DNA of 59,331 nt from Phycisphaerales bacterium (GTDB lineage: Bacteria > Planctomycetota > Phycisphaerae > Sedimentisphaerales > Anaerobacaceae), in NCBI GenBank assembly GCA_020352215.1, contig CP070675.1, positions 1,779,890-1,839,220 on the forward strand, read 5' to 3'. The translations under genes were made by a program, and so were the position numbers. This document shows positions 25,760 through 34,623 of this stretch, piece after piece. Below the pieces are notes generated by a model. That model saw only the letters and a list, made by a program, of their open reading frames with translations. It was not told the DNA's origin and made no database searches. Numbering within the stretch: the stretch's first letter is position 1; the number at the start of each line of letters is the position of its first letter.

Positions 25760-26440
25760 ATGGATGACAATCAATTCATGGTACTGCGTGATGTAACCAA
25801 GGTGTATCCAATGGGGGACACCGACGTGCAGGCTCTGCGGGGAGTGAATCTGCAAATCCGGGCGGGGGAGTTTGTTGCTATATTAGGCCCGTCAGGATCG
25901 GGCAAGTCTACAATCATGCATATCCTGGGCTGCCTCGACACCCCTACGTCCGGGACGTATCACCTTGATGGCGTTGGCATACAAGGTCTGGACCCTAATG
26001 AACTCGCCGAGATTAGGAATAGCAGGATTGGTTTTGTCTTTCAGAGCTTCCACTTGCTACCCAGAGCGACGGCCTGTGAGAACGTCGAGCTTCCCCTGGT
26101 CTTTGCAGGAGTCAACGCCGCTGACCGCAGGACTATGGCCGAGCGTGTTCTCGAGCAGGTGGGTTTGGGGCATCGCATGCGACACCTACCCAACGAGCTA
26201 TCCGGCGGCGAACGCCAGCGAGTTGCAATCGCGCGCTCTCTGGTGAATGGGCCCTCTATCCTGCTGGCCGATGAGCCGACCGGCAATCTTGACTCGCGCT
26301 CGGGGGCCGAGATTCTTGCGCTCTTCGAGCAGCTACACGCCGAAGGCCGGACCGTTATTCTGGTGACACACGATGAGAGTATCGCCCAGCGCACCCAGCG
26401 GGTGATTAGCATCTTTGACGGGAAGATTCAACCAGACTGA
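25760..26440 (+). CDS. ABC transporter ATPase (MacB/LolD family)
   Basis: 226 residues, normal for the family. Walker [10 protein letters not shown] (43-51), Q-loop in FVFQSFHLL, signature [14 protein letters not shown], Walker [13 protein letters not shown] and H-loop in ILVTHD are all present. It should power the two permeases encoded just upstream in the same operon. There is no membrane segment, so it is cytoplasmic at the inner membrane. Confidence 0.95.
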   Translation: MDDNQFMVLRDVTKVYPMGDTDVQALRGVNLQIRAGEFVAILGPSGSGKSTIMHILGCLDTPTSGTYHLDGVGIQGLDPNELAEIRNSRIGFVFQSFHLLPRATACENVELPLVFAGVNAADRRTMAERVLEQVGLGHRMRHLPNELSGGERQRVAIARSLVNGPSILLADEPTGNLDSRSGAEILALFEQLHAEGRTVILVTHDESIAQRTQRVISIFDGKIQPD

Positions 26441-26753
26441 GATCACTAACGTTTCGAGCCCGCGATGGTCACGTCTTGTCGCAGGCACTTGAGATAGGGA
26501 GACTGTTCGCAATGTCGATCCAGGCGTGCAAAAACCCAGCAAGCCGTGCACAGGCCTGAACGTGGGTTGTGGGAGTAACGACAGTGTGCTGAGTGCTGTT
26601 TGCACGAGCCGCCTCTGAACGGAAAGGGCTGAGCGGGGCAGTTGCAGGAATTAACCCTTCTTCATTTGAATCGTCCAGAGAGCAGTTTAAGGATCAGGCG
26701 ACATCAGATAAAATTCACTTGCAATGGTCATTTCTTCGAATAGGAGACTGAAG
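26441..26753. other. Gap after the exporter operon
   Basis: AACCCA and TGGGTT arms around a 24-base region near 26538-26573 could form a weak hairpin. No gene or convincing promoter was recognised. Confidence 0.3.
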
Positions 26754-28835
26754 ATGAAATATCATTTCAGAGTCAGACTGACGATAATTGTTGTGCTGAC
26801 ATTTGCATCATCCAAGTGTTCGGTATACGGCCGCACTCCTGATCTTCGAGCAAAACAAGTCGGTCAGTATTACCGAGTAGAAATACTCTGCGACGGCGAG
26901 GTTCTTCTGACCGGCCCCGCCGAGGGTCTATGGTCGATTGCCACCGACTGGAAAGACGGCTGGCCCACTGCGTGGGTTCACGCCGGCCCGACACAGATCG
27001 AGCGAGTTGGAAACTGGACGATTCTGCGCGGCGAGCTGAAGACCCCCGCAGGGACGTGGCGTCTGTCCGACTCCTACATACCCGAAGGCCGCGTCGTGAA
27101 GTGTATCAGGCGATTTGTCTGGAGTGGGCCGGATACTGCAAAGCGCACTACGCTTTCGGTCCGCTTCCAGTGTCCGGGCAAAGGTTCAGCCGTCCTGCTG
27201 CCCGGCATCCTGTACTACGGCAACCCATCGGGCGCTAAGAGCAAGAGAGTGCCCGTCTACTCCGGCAAGCCCGGAGAAGAAGCCATCTTCGAAGAGCACC
27301 GCTATCCCATGCCCTACGCTAGCATCGAGTGGCCCGACAAGAAGGGCTTAGCCGGAGCCGCGTTGCATGGCTTGCCCTCACCTGTGCCGTACGGGAATCT
27401 GCAAGACCAGTGGTGGTCGATGGGAGTTACAGCCAAAGAGAGCGGGACCGAGTTCGTGCTCATGTCGGGTCCTTGCGCCTCCAACGGCAGACGCAGTGTC
27501 ATCAAGGCGGCCCAGCGAGGATTCGTACCGTACGATGGCGCGTACATCGATGTGCCTGCCGGCGCAATCATTGAAAAGACGTTCTACCTGGAGGCCTATG
27601 AGGTAGCTGAGAAGGGCTCAGGATTTCAGCATCCCACGCGAACGTCTCTGGAAGTCTTCTCTCCCTATTCCCTCGACGGTATGCCGACATTTCGGCAGAT
27701 CCTCGAAGCCAAGTACCGCTTCGCCAAGACTCGCTGGCACCAAGACGGTGACATCGCGGGCTTTAAGAAATATCCCGACCGCGACTATTTTGTTTTCGGC
27801 TGGTGTGGTCAGACAGCCGCACCCGGATATGCACTGCAGGTCCTGGCGGATAAGTTCGGCGACCCCAAGGCTCTGGAGATGGCAAGAAAGTCCCTTGACT
27901 TTCTTTCGTCGGCGCAGTTCTACGACCAGGGCTTCTACACGTGGTACGACTACAAGCAGAAAGAATGGGTTCAAAGGGGGCGACCTGAAGTGCTCTCTCA
28001 AGGTCAGGCGATGCTGAACTTCGCCAACGCGATTCGCGTGGGCAGAAAGAACGGGCTGGATGTGACCCGTTGGGAGCGATTCCTGCGCAAGGCGTGTGAC
28101 TTCCATGCAAAGAAGATCCTCTCGGACGATTGGAACCCGGTATCGACCAATCAGGCGTTTTTCATCGCGCCACTGTGCAAGGCCTCCGAGCTTTTTGGCG
28201 CCGAGCGGTATCGCCGGGCCGCGGAGAAGGCGGGCAATGTGTATGCATCCAGGCATGTGAGTATGCGCGAGCCTTATTGGGGTGGCACTTTGGATGCGAG
28301 CTGCGAAGACAAAGAGGGCGCCATGGCAGCCCTGCAGGGATTTGTAGCGTTGTATGAGCTGACAGGTGACAAGAAATACCTTAAGTGGGCCGAGCATGCC
28401 TGTGACGTTGCGCTGACGTATGTGGTGGTCTGGGACATTGACCTGCCGGCGGGTCGTCTCCGCGATCACGGATTCAAGACTCGCGGCTGGACCGCCGTGT
28501 CTGTCCAGAACCAGCACATCGATGTATACGGCGTGCTGATTGCTCCGGACATATACCGGCTGGGACAGTTCCTGGACCGAGATGAGCTGAAGAAGCTCGC
28601 GATCCTGATGTACCGAAGCTGTGGCCAGCTCATCGATCCCTATGGCAGCCAGGGCGAACAGCCCCACCACACCAACTACGCCCAACACGGCAAATTCAGA
28701 AAGCTACTTGATGCCAACAACGTTTCCGGAATCCGCGGCAACTATGTGGAAGAATGGACGGTGTTCTGGATTACAGCCCATTTCTTGAACGCGGCCGCAC
28801 AATTCGAAGAGCTCGGCGTGCAGATTTGGGATTAG
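26754..28835 (+). CDS. Secreted six-hairpin-type protein, probable polysaccharide-active enzyme
   Basis: 693 residues from ATG 26754, preceded by AGGAGA. The N-terminus (YHFRVRLTIIVVLTFASS) is a signal peptide. Residues about 30-290 look like a beta-sandwich (many short strands, WSIATDWKDGWPTAW). The C-terminal half has repeated helix-loop patterns typical of an (alpha/alpha)6 barrel (YFVFGWCGQTAAPGYALQVL, YKQKEWVQRGRPEVLSQGQA, EDKEGAMAALQGFVALYELT). This order is seen in polysaccharide lyases and unsaturated-glycoside hydrolases, but I cannot name the family. A sulfatase lies downstream on the same strand beyond an inverted inserted-looking gene, and the two may have formed one operon. The last codons lie in a 21-bp direct repeat. 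Confidence 0.75.
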   Translation: MKYHFRVRLTIIVVLTFASSKCSVYGRTPDLRAKQVGQYYRVEILCDGEVLLTGPAEGLWSIATDWKDGWPTAWVHAGPTQIERVGNWTILRGELKTPAGTWRLSDSYIPEGRVVKCIRRFVWSGPDTAKRTTLSVRFQCPGKGSAVLLPGILYYGNPSGAKSKRVPVYSGKPGEEAIFEEHRYPMPYASIEWPDKKGLAGAALHGLPSPVPYGNLQDQWWSMGVTAKESGTEFVLMSGPCASNGRRSVIKAAQRGFVPYDGAYIDVPAGAIIEKTFYLEAYEVAEKGSGFQHPTRTSLEVFSPYSLDGMPTFRQILEAKYRFAKTRWHQDGDIAGFKKYPDRDYFVFGWCGQTAAPGYALQVLADKFGDPKALEMARKSLDFLSSAQFYDQGFYTWYDYKQKEWVQRGRPEVLSQGQAMLNFANAIRVGRKNGLDVTRWERFLRKACDFHAKKILSDDWNPVSTNQAFFIAPLCKASELFGAERYRRAAEKAGNVYASRHVSMREPYWGGTLDASCEDKEGAMAALQGFVALYELTGDKKYLKWAEHACDVALTYVVVWDIDLPAGRLRDHGFKTRGWTAVSVQNQHIDVYGVLIAPDIYRLGQFLDRDELKKLAILMYRSCGQLIDPYGSQGEQPHHTNYAQHGKFRKLLDANNVSGIRGNYVEEWTVFWITAHFLNAAAQFEELGVQIWD
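28815..28835 (+). repeat. 21-bp direct repeat, left copy
   Basis: The 21 bases starting GGCGTGCAGATTTGG and ending at the TAG of the preceding gene recur exactly at 31220-31240. The two copies bracket the oppositely oriented gene at 28855-31017. Confidence 0.9.
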
Positions 28836-28854
28836 TGCGGCCTCTGCTGCAATC

Positions 28855-31017
28855 CTACAACTCGTTGATTATGTATTGAATCCATTCATCTTTGAGAAGC
28901 TCTTCTTTGGTGATTGATTTGGGCCGATCGGCAGTAGGAAGTTCTAAGTCGGGCGATGTTCCAACGATCTCGTTCACGCTGCCATCCGGGTTGATGGTGA
29001 TTTCCGTCTCCACTCGAAATATCATTTCGCTGGCCGGTAGCTTGATGGCAGGCGGCCCGATATATGCGGCATGGCCGCCGCCGGTATTTTGGCCCACGAG
29101 TTTGGCAAAGCCGGTTCGTTTGACGGCATTGGCAAAGTCATCGGCTGCGGAGAAGGTGCCCCCGTTCGTCAAGACATAGACGTCACCGCTGAAGTTATAC
29201 CGATGGCGCGGCTCTATTCGACGCGTTAGTTCGTAGAATACCCAGTCATTTGGATCAAAACCTTCGGGAGCATCGATCTCTTCTACATTCACCACATGCT
29301 CTTTCTTAGTCGAACACAGCGTTCTGAGAGTCTTTAGGACCGACTTCTTGAGACTATCTCGGTATTTTCTCCTTATCCCCGCGATTTCGGAATATGTCAC
29401 TGGCTCATCCAAGAAAGGTATCATGAGATTATCATAGCCATACTTGGGTACTCCGCCGGGATTGCTGCGAATATCGATAATCAGCTTCTTGTATTTGCCT
29501 GTGGATTGCTCCAGGAATGTCCTAATCTTCCTTCTGTCCCTTTTGAAGATACCGTGGAATACGGATGAAAGCTGCCCTAACTTGAAACACTTTATCTTAA
29601 TGTACCCCACGTCTTCCATCAGTTCGATACACGTGCAATTTGCTTTCGGCTCGATCGTTCGTTCCTCTCGGGCTTTCTTCTGATAGGGACACTCCTTGAG
29701 CTTGGGGACATATGCGCTCCGTGCAGATCCATCAGGCAGCAGGAAATCAATCTGCCATCCCTCGAAACCAGGCCCCTCGCTGTAGGTCAACAGACGCTCT
29801 TCGATTAGCTTGTGTATCCAATCCCTGGAGACAACGTCGTAACGCAGATAGGTCTTTTCCTTCAGGAACTCCTGATAAGACGAACAGTCCATTCCGTTGA
29901 CCTTCGCGATCTGTGAACCTTGAGGTATTGTGATTTCGTCGCTCTGCCAGTCGCCCTCGAGCAAGTACTGCGCGTCCTTCAGGACGACACCAAAAGGAGG
30001 ATGCCCGCAGCGGGAGAGGGTGTCGGAAAGCCTCGGCCAATACAGGGCTTCACCGCTCGTCCAAGGATTGATGTCAATATCAATGATGCCCACCATGATG
30101 GCCATTGAGGCCCACTTCAACTCGCTCGCCCCCACCAGGTAACGATGGCCAGCCGAGCAGATCAAATCATAATAGCCGCGCACCACCCGATAGAATTCTT
30201 CGTTGCTCTCGGCCTGTTCCGCATACTCCAGATATTGGGGCAAGAGGGCTTCATAGCTGGGATTACCTTTGTGCTTCTCCGTAAGCTCAACCAACGGACT
30301 GTAATCCCTTGCCCACCGGGCCAGGAATCGAATATCCTCTTTTCGCTCGTCGGCGGTTAGCTTCGGCGTAGTCGCACACCCCACGAGAACGAGGACTGTG
30401 ACAAGTACTACGACCCATAGCCACATCGGGCCGAACGTTCCTACACTTTGCTTATAAGGTTGGTATTTCCGCGGAAACCTTCTCAGCATATCGTTCCTCT
30501 CTTCACTTACAGCCTGAATAGAATAAATCATAAAAATTAGCGGTATAGTCAAAAGCCCATCAGGGTTTCTCAGCAGTATCGCCAGGCCGAGACAGGTCAA
30601 GACGATGCCTGTATAAGCAGGATGTCTAAGATAGCGGTACAGACCTGATGTTATCACTCCGTCCTTAACATCCTGGGCGCCGATTACTCTCCTCTGCAAG
30701 ACGGTCACAATCTGCATTACGAGCCCGGCACAAATAAACAGTCCCCCCACGATTATCCAGACAGTGCCTTGATATTCCAATTTGTTCAACGCGCGAATTG
30801 GACACCCAAATGTTGGCAGAATGACAAGCAGATATGATAAGAATTGAAAACAGATCACAAGAAGTATATTGAATACCTTATTCTCCAGAAGCTTCTGATA
30901 GCGAGCTCGGTCTCTAAGTAAAGACCTTCCGACAAGTACCGTTGCTCCCAAAGCTGCAATAATTATGAAACGGGCCGCCCACATTTCTCGTAACTTCTTT
31001 CTATTGAAAGTTGTCAT
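28855..31017 (-). CDS. Isoprenylcysteine-methyltransferase-like membrane domain fused to S41 protease
   Basis: 720 residues. Residues 1-197 hold about five membrane helices and the ICMT/PEMT-like signature SGLYRYLRHPAYTGIVLTC with RHP at 131-133 and EE at 172-173. This part is an integral-membrane methyltransferase in other proteins. Residues 198-214 form another helix ending in a lipobox-like LVGC (C214), followed by a soluble region with a PDZ-like stretch (about 345-400) and an S41 tail-specific protease domain (LIIDIRSNPGGVPKYG; catalytic Ser likely S623 in TNGGTFSAADDF). This looks like a methyltransferase gene joined to a lipoprotein protease. Both parts seem intact. The gene faces opposite to both neighbours and lies between 21-bp direct repeats. 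No good ribosome-binding site was seen at 31017; ATG 30984 is an alternative. Confidence 0.85.
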   Translation of the reverse strand: MTTFNRKKLREMWAARFIIIAALGATVLVGRSLLRDRARYQKLLENKVFNILLVICFQFLSYLLVILPTFGCPIRALNKLEYQGTVWIIVGGLFICAGLVMQIVTVLQRRVIGAQDVKDGVITSGLYRYLRHPAYTGIVLTCLGLAILLRNPDGLLTIPLIFMIYSIQAVSEERNDMLRRFPRKYQPYKQSVGTFGPMWLWVVVLVTVLVLVGCATTPKLTADERKEDIRFLARWARDYSPLVELTEKHKGNPSYEALLPQYLEYAEQAESNEEFYRVVRGYYDLICSAGHRYLVGASELKWASMAIMVGIIDIDINPWTSGEALYWPRLSDTLSRCGHPPFGVVLKDAQYLLEGDWQSDEITIPQGSQIAKVNGMDCSSYQEFLKEKTYLRYDVVSRDWIHKLIEERLLTYSEGPGFEGWQIDFLLPDGSARSAYVPKLKECPYQKKAREERTIEPKANCTCIELMEDVGYIKIKCFKLGQLSSVFHGIFKRDRRKIRTFLEQSTGKYKKLIIDIRSNPGGVPKYGYDNLMIPFLDEPVTYSEIAGIRRKYRDSLKKSVLKTLRTLCSTKKEHVVNVEEIDAPEGFDPNDWVFYELTRRIEPRHRYNFSGDVYVLTNGGTFSAADDFANAVKRTGFAKLVGQNTGGGHAAYIGPPAIKLPASEMIFRVETEITINPDGSVNEIVGTSPDLELPTADRPKSITKEELLKDEWIQYIINEL

Positions 31018-31219
31018 GCGACATGTCTCATTGCACTGTTCTTGAGACGCTCCTGCGCACTTCGGGCCCCATAGTACCAGAACTTCATATCAGCGTCACC
31101 AACCTTCCGCAAGGTTCATTCCATAGGCCTCACCATTCTGAGAACACGTGTTGCTTCACTAAGGCCCAGCTGGTATCATAGCCGAATTGTTTCAGCAACT
31201 ATTAGTCGTGAAGGAACCT

Positions 31220-31240
31220 GGCGTGCAGATTTGGGATTAG
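31220..31240 (+). repeat. 21-bp direct repeat, right copy
   Basis: Exact copy of 28815-28835. Here it reads in frame as PGVQIWD-stop without a gene attached, 47 bases before the sulfatase ATG. It marks the right end of the segment carrying the methyltransferase-protease gene. Confidence 0.9.
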
Positions 31241-31287
31241 AGCATCACCGTATCGCACGGGTAGTCTGACGCTGAAGGAGACAAACG

Positions 31288-32712
31288 ATGACTCCGGACA
31301 ATATTACGCGGCGGCAAATGCTCATGGCCTCGGCCCTGGCGGTGACAGAACTGTACCGCGCCAGCCAGCCGGGCTTGGGGGCTACGCCGCCCCTCCCAGA
31401 GCGTCCCAACATCGTTTTCATTGCCATCGAAGATTTTAGCCCCCAGCGGCTCGGCTGCTATGGCGGCCCGGTCTCCTCGCCGAATATCGACCGCTTAGCA
31501 TCGGAAGGCCTGTTGTTCGAGAATGCCTATTGCATGTCACCCGTGTGCAACGCATCCCGGACGTCGCTGCTCACGGGGCTAAGGCCTGATACTACGAAGG
31601 TCTTTAGCAACAGCCAGGACTGGCGCAAGATTTTGCGCGGCGTAACCACAATGCCCATGTACTTTCGCAAGCATGGGTACGAAACCATCCGCATCGGAAA
31701 AATGTTCCACGGCAAATGGGAACACAGTAACAGTTGGACGCAAGTCATCCCGGAACTGTACGATCGTCAGGCCGCACAGGCAATGCGAAAAGCCATTGGC
31801 CCCGCAAAACCGGGCAAGCCGGGCGCCAAGGACAACCTGAGATGGGGTCCGACGGGAAATACCCCAGAGAGTGACAGAGACGGACAGATTGCCGAACAAG
31901 CAGCCCGCTTCCTGCGCCGAGAACACGACAGCCCGTTTTTCTTGGGCATCGGTTTCCACTCCCCCCATCTTGCATTCCGCGCACCCGATCGCTTCCACAG
32001 TATGTATCCACCGGAGAAAATTCGCCTTCCCAAGACCCCTGAGAACGATCTGGCCGACACTCCAATCGGCGGGCCCCACGCAGATCATCTCCGACTCACC
32101 ACCGATGAACGGCGTCAAGTCATCTCCTCACACTACGCAACCATCTCCTATGCAGACTGGTGCGTCGGGAGGGTGCTCGACACGATCAAACGCACGGGAC
32201 GAGAGAATAACACGATTGTTGTTCTGTGGAGCGATCACGGGTTCATGTTGGGCGAGCACTTTCTGTACCGCAAGGTGAACCTATACGAAGAATCCGCTCG
32301 CGTCGTCTTCATCTGGAAGGTGCCGGGCCTGACGCTGAAGGGGCTGCGTTGTCGGCGGCCGGCCGAGACTATCGACGTGTTCCCGACCCTCTTCGATCTG
32401 TGCAACATTCCTCAGCCGGACCGGATCGAGGGCCTCAGCATGAGAGCGCTTCTCGAAAGACCATCACGGCCGTGGAAAAAGGGCGCGATTACCTGGAAAG
32501 CCGGCAAAGGAGAGCTCGTCGCGATTCAGACGGAACGATACCGTCTCAACAAACGCCTGTCGGACGGCTTTCTCGAGCTCTACGACCACCGCGTGGACCC
32601 CGGCGAGTTCACCAATGTGGCCAAGGAGCCGGCTTATCGAGATGCCGCCCTTGAATTGACCAAACTGCTGGACGGCGGCTGGCAAGCCTGCCTGCCGCCG
32701 GGATACCGCTAA
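31288..32712 (+). CDS. Type I sulfatase (iduronate-2-sulfatase-like), probably Tat-exported
   Basis: 474 residues, preceded by a GGAGA site. The twin-arginine N-terminus (TRRQMLMASALAV) suggests Tat export. The sulfatase signature CNASRTSLLTG (87-97) has the Cys needed for formylglycine maturation in C-x-A/P-S-R form. Further family marks are NIVFIAIEDF (metal site, with Glu in place of the first Asp), GFHSPHLAF, and VVLWSDHGFMLGEH. The C-terminal part (YDHRVDPGEFTNVAKEPAYR) is typical of the iduronate/choline-sulfatase-like group. It would remove sulfate esters from polysaccharides in the periplasm. No anaerobic sulfatase maturase was seen in the window. Confidence 0.95.
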   Translation: MTPDNITRRQMLMASALAVTELYRASQPGLGATPPLPERPNIVFIAIEDFSPQRLGCYGGPVSSPNIDRLASEGLLFENAYCMSPVCNASRTSLLTGLRPDTTKVFSNSQDWRKILRGVTTMPMYFRKHGYETIRIGKMFHGKWEHSNSWTQVIPELYDRQAAQAMRKAIGPAKPGKPGAKDNLRWGPTGNTPESDRDGQIAEQAARFLRREHDSPFFLGIGFHSPHLAFRAPDRFHSMYPPEKIRLPKTPENDLADTPIGGPHADHLRLTTDERRQVISSHYATISYADWCVGRVLDTIKRTGRENNTIVVLWSDHGFMLGEHFLYRKVNLYEESARVVFIWKVPGLTLKGLRCRRPAETIDVFPTLFDLCNIPQPDRIEGLSMRALLERPSRPWKKGAITWKAGKGELVAIQTERYRLNKRLSDGFLELYDHRVDPGEFTNVAKEPAYRDAALELTKLLDGGWQACLPPGYR

Positions 32713-32762
32713 TACTCGATCCGCGGGACGATCATTCTGACCAGAGCACGACTCTAAAGCCC

Positions 32763-32907
32763 GTAGTCATTTGACTGCAGGGGCAAGAATCCGCGTCACA
32801 CGTGCAGGCCTGTAGCCATTTGACCATGGGTGCGCCGGGCCTTCGAGAACTTGGGCTTGCGTGCGTACCCGCAAATTCTCCTTAGAGGTTTGTAGTCATA
32901 TGACTAC
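32763..32907. repeat. Three copies of a palindromic 16-bp element
   Basis: GTAGTCATTTGACTGC (32763-32778), GTAGCCATTTGACCAT (32812-32827) and GTAGTCATATGACTAC (32892-32907). The third is a perfect palindrome and the others match one or both half-sites partly. Start-to-start spacings are 49 and 80 bp. They lie in the 286-bp gap between two convergent genes, so they are in 3' regions of both. Confidence 0.6.
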
Positions 32908-32998
32908 GCGGCGACAACCAGGAGGGCGAAGTTCGGTGGTGCGAAGGATCGCACCCTAAGACCAGGGCGAGCGAAAGGGGCATTGCCGGTGGGGACTG

Positions 32999-33796
32999 TC
33001 AGAAGCAGGTGGTTTGTCGGTCGAGGGTACACTCAAGCCACGCTGAGGCCATCACGGTGAAGTCGGCGAAGTCAACTTTGCAGTCACCATTGAGGTCTGC
33101 GGCGAGTTCGACGAGACATATCGGCGGTTGGGAGGGAGCCACAAGGACCGTTGCATCGGGATTGTCGTCCGCAAATATCTGGAAGCCGATAGCGCTCAGT
33201 TCCGTGCGGTCATACTCATTGATTGCGGTCGCCTGGCCGTTATTACCCTGCGTGTGCGGCTCGGGGTTGTCACTGATGTTCGACGGGAGAGCGTTATTGA
33301 AGTCCAGCACAATCGTGCGAGCTTGCCCGGGTGGTATCTCCGTCCACGCAGATTGCCAGAACGTGTCGTTTCTCGGGTCGCTTGGGGGGACGCCGCTCCT
33401 GCCGGTGAAGCCGGTGTTGATAAACAGACTGAATCCCACCGGACCGGCGTCGAGATTCTTGACCCAAAGGGCGTAGCCGTCGAAGTTGGAGAAATCGCCG
33501 TTCCCGTGGCTCGGCACAACTTGGCCGTACAACGTGGCCACCGGGTAGTCGTCCTTCACCCCCGTGCTGGACGCACTCAGCCCTGAAAATGCGAACAGGA
33601 CCGTCTCGCCGAATGCGTCGGTCTGCGTCACAGCGGCACCCCAACCGCTCGCCGACAATTCGCCATGCACGAGCTTTTGCTCCGGGATTGTGAAGTAGTT
33701 TACCGGCGGCGCGTCGGCGATGACGGCTGACTCCGTCACCAGTACCAGCGCAAGTAAGACCCATACCGGGAATTCGAGAAATAGATGGCTTCTCAT
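32999..33796 (-). CDS. Secreted protein with single dockerin-like C-terminal repeat
   Basis: 265 residues. Signal peptide (FLEFPVWVLLALVLVTESAV region), then a beta-rich domain of about 180 residues with no family I recognise (YFTIPEQKLVHGELSASGWG, NNALPSNISDN), then one dockerin-like calcium-binding repeat LNGDCKVDFADFTVMASAWL near the end. The same type of linker or tail occurs in the other large secreted proteins here. In planctomycetes such tails may serve cell-surface attachment; that role is inferred. It is convergent with the sulfatase gene. Confidence 0.8.
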   Translation of the reverse strand: MRSHLFLEFPVWVLLALVLVTESAVIADAPPVNYFTIPEQKLVHGELSASGWGAAVTQTDAFGETVLFAFSGLSASSTGVKDDYPVATLYGQVVPSHGNGDFSNFDGYALWVKNLDAGPVGFSLFINTGFTGRSGVPPSDPRNDTFWQSAWTEIPPGQARTIVLDFNNALPSNISDNPEPHTQGNNGQATAINEYDRTELSAIGFQIFADDNPDATVLVAPSQPPICLVELAADLNGDCKVDFADFTVMASAWLECTLDRQTTCF

Positions 33797-34014
33797 GGCT
33801 GCTCCTCCTTATATAGTTTCAAGCCGACCGAAGCTAATACAATCATACATCTTCTGGGGTAACAGGTCAAGAAAACACGGCCAGCCACGTTTCTTAGGAC
33901 ACGTGCCGGCGCAGCGTGACGGGCGGTTGCGCTTCAGAGAGATGTGAACACTTCTCGCGGTGCCCTCGTATGGCAATGAGGAAATGTAAATAGCCTACAA
34001 GGATGGAACGGACC

Positions 34015-34218
34015 ATGGCTGAAGAAACGATCCAAAGTGATGTACAATGCGATCCTGAGCTTCACAGCGAACACTTGTGCTACATAGTATCTCAAGGTTT
34101 CCACCTGACGGATGAACAAGGGTACCGAACTCTCGTCGAAGAACCAGAGTTTGCGTGCAGCCATTGCGGCAGGAGAGCCAAGAGTAATACGAACCTTTGT
34201 GTGCCAGCCAAGTTGTGA
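34015..34218 (+). CDS. Small protein with C-terminal Cys-rich (zinc-ribbon-like) end
   Basis: 67 residues from ATG 34015 (an ATG at 34003 is in frame but sits on the ribosome-binding sequence AAGG). The end FACSHCGRRAKSNTNLCVPA has a C-x2-C pair and a later Cys, which could bind a metal. I recall small proteins ending in a similar CxxCGR...NLC pattern in planctomycetes and deltaproteobacteria, but no function is known. The gene stands alone. Confidence 0.6.
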   Translation: MAEETIQSDVQCDPELHSEHLCYIVSQGFHLTDEQGYRTLVEEPEFACSHCGRRAKSNTNLCVPAKL

Positions 34219-34221
34219 TGC

Positions 34222-34431
34222 TCAGTGAATTCGAATCATAGCTTCAAACCGGCGTCTCAGAGATTTCCGAGTACGCTTCGGTATAGTGAGACCTTGCTTT
34301 ATACGATCAGCCCAACATTGCCTCCACTCTGTCAAATCAGGACATTCAATTGCTCTGTTGTCAATGTTGATTTGTTGCATCAAGGCCTTGGTGGAGCCGT
34401 CTTTTCTGTTCAAGCCTGGCCAATAGAGCAC
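34222..34431 (-). CDS. Possible small hypothetical protein
   Basis: A 69-codon frame from GTG 34431, convergent with the preceding small gene. Composition is basic (KRTRKSLRRRFEAMIRIH at the end) and protein-like, and the open frame extends further upstream without a good start. No ribosome-binding site or known domain was recognised. It could be the remnant of a longer gene. Confidence 0.3.
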   Translation of the reverse strand: MLYWPGLNRKDGSTKALMQQINIDNRAIECPDLTEWRQCWADRIKQGLTIPKRTRKSLRRRFEAMIRIH

Positions 34432-34507
34432 CGATGAATGATTTTGGTAGAGGCATCGAATCGTGAGTGTCCTCGTTCAGCCAGTGCGAGTATGGGACCA
34501 ACACACT

Positions 34508-34536
34508 TTTGCATGTTTATGGCTTTCTGTTATAAT
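34508..34536 (+). promoter_or_regulatory. Candidate promoter of the FKBP gene
   Basis: TTTGCA, 17 bases, TATAAT (34531-34536). The leader to GTG 34624 is about 80 bases. Confidence 0.45.
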
Positions 34537-34623
34537 GCCGTGTCAAGTTCAAGTTGTGCGTTCAGACAGGGTTATCGGTCGATCCGGCGCATGGCGACGT
34601 CTTAGGTGAAAAAGGAGACGAAA

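Noticed and set aside
27618-28688. 356-codon minus-strand open frame
   Set aside because: Shadow of the six-hairpin protein on the plus strand. Composition is unusual and no domain is visible.
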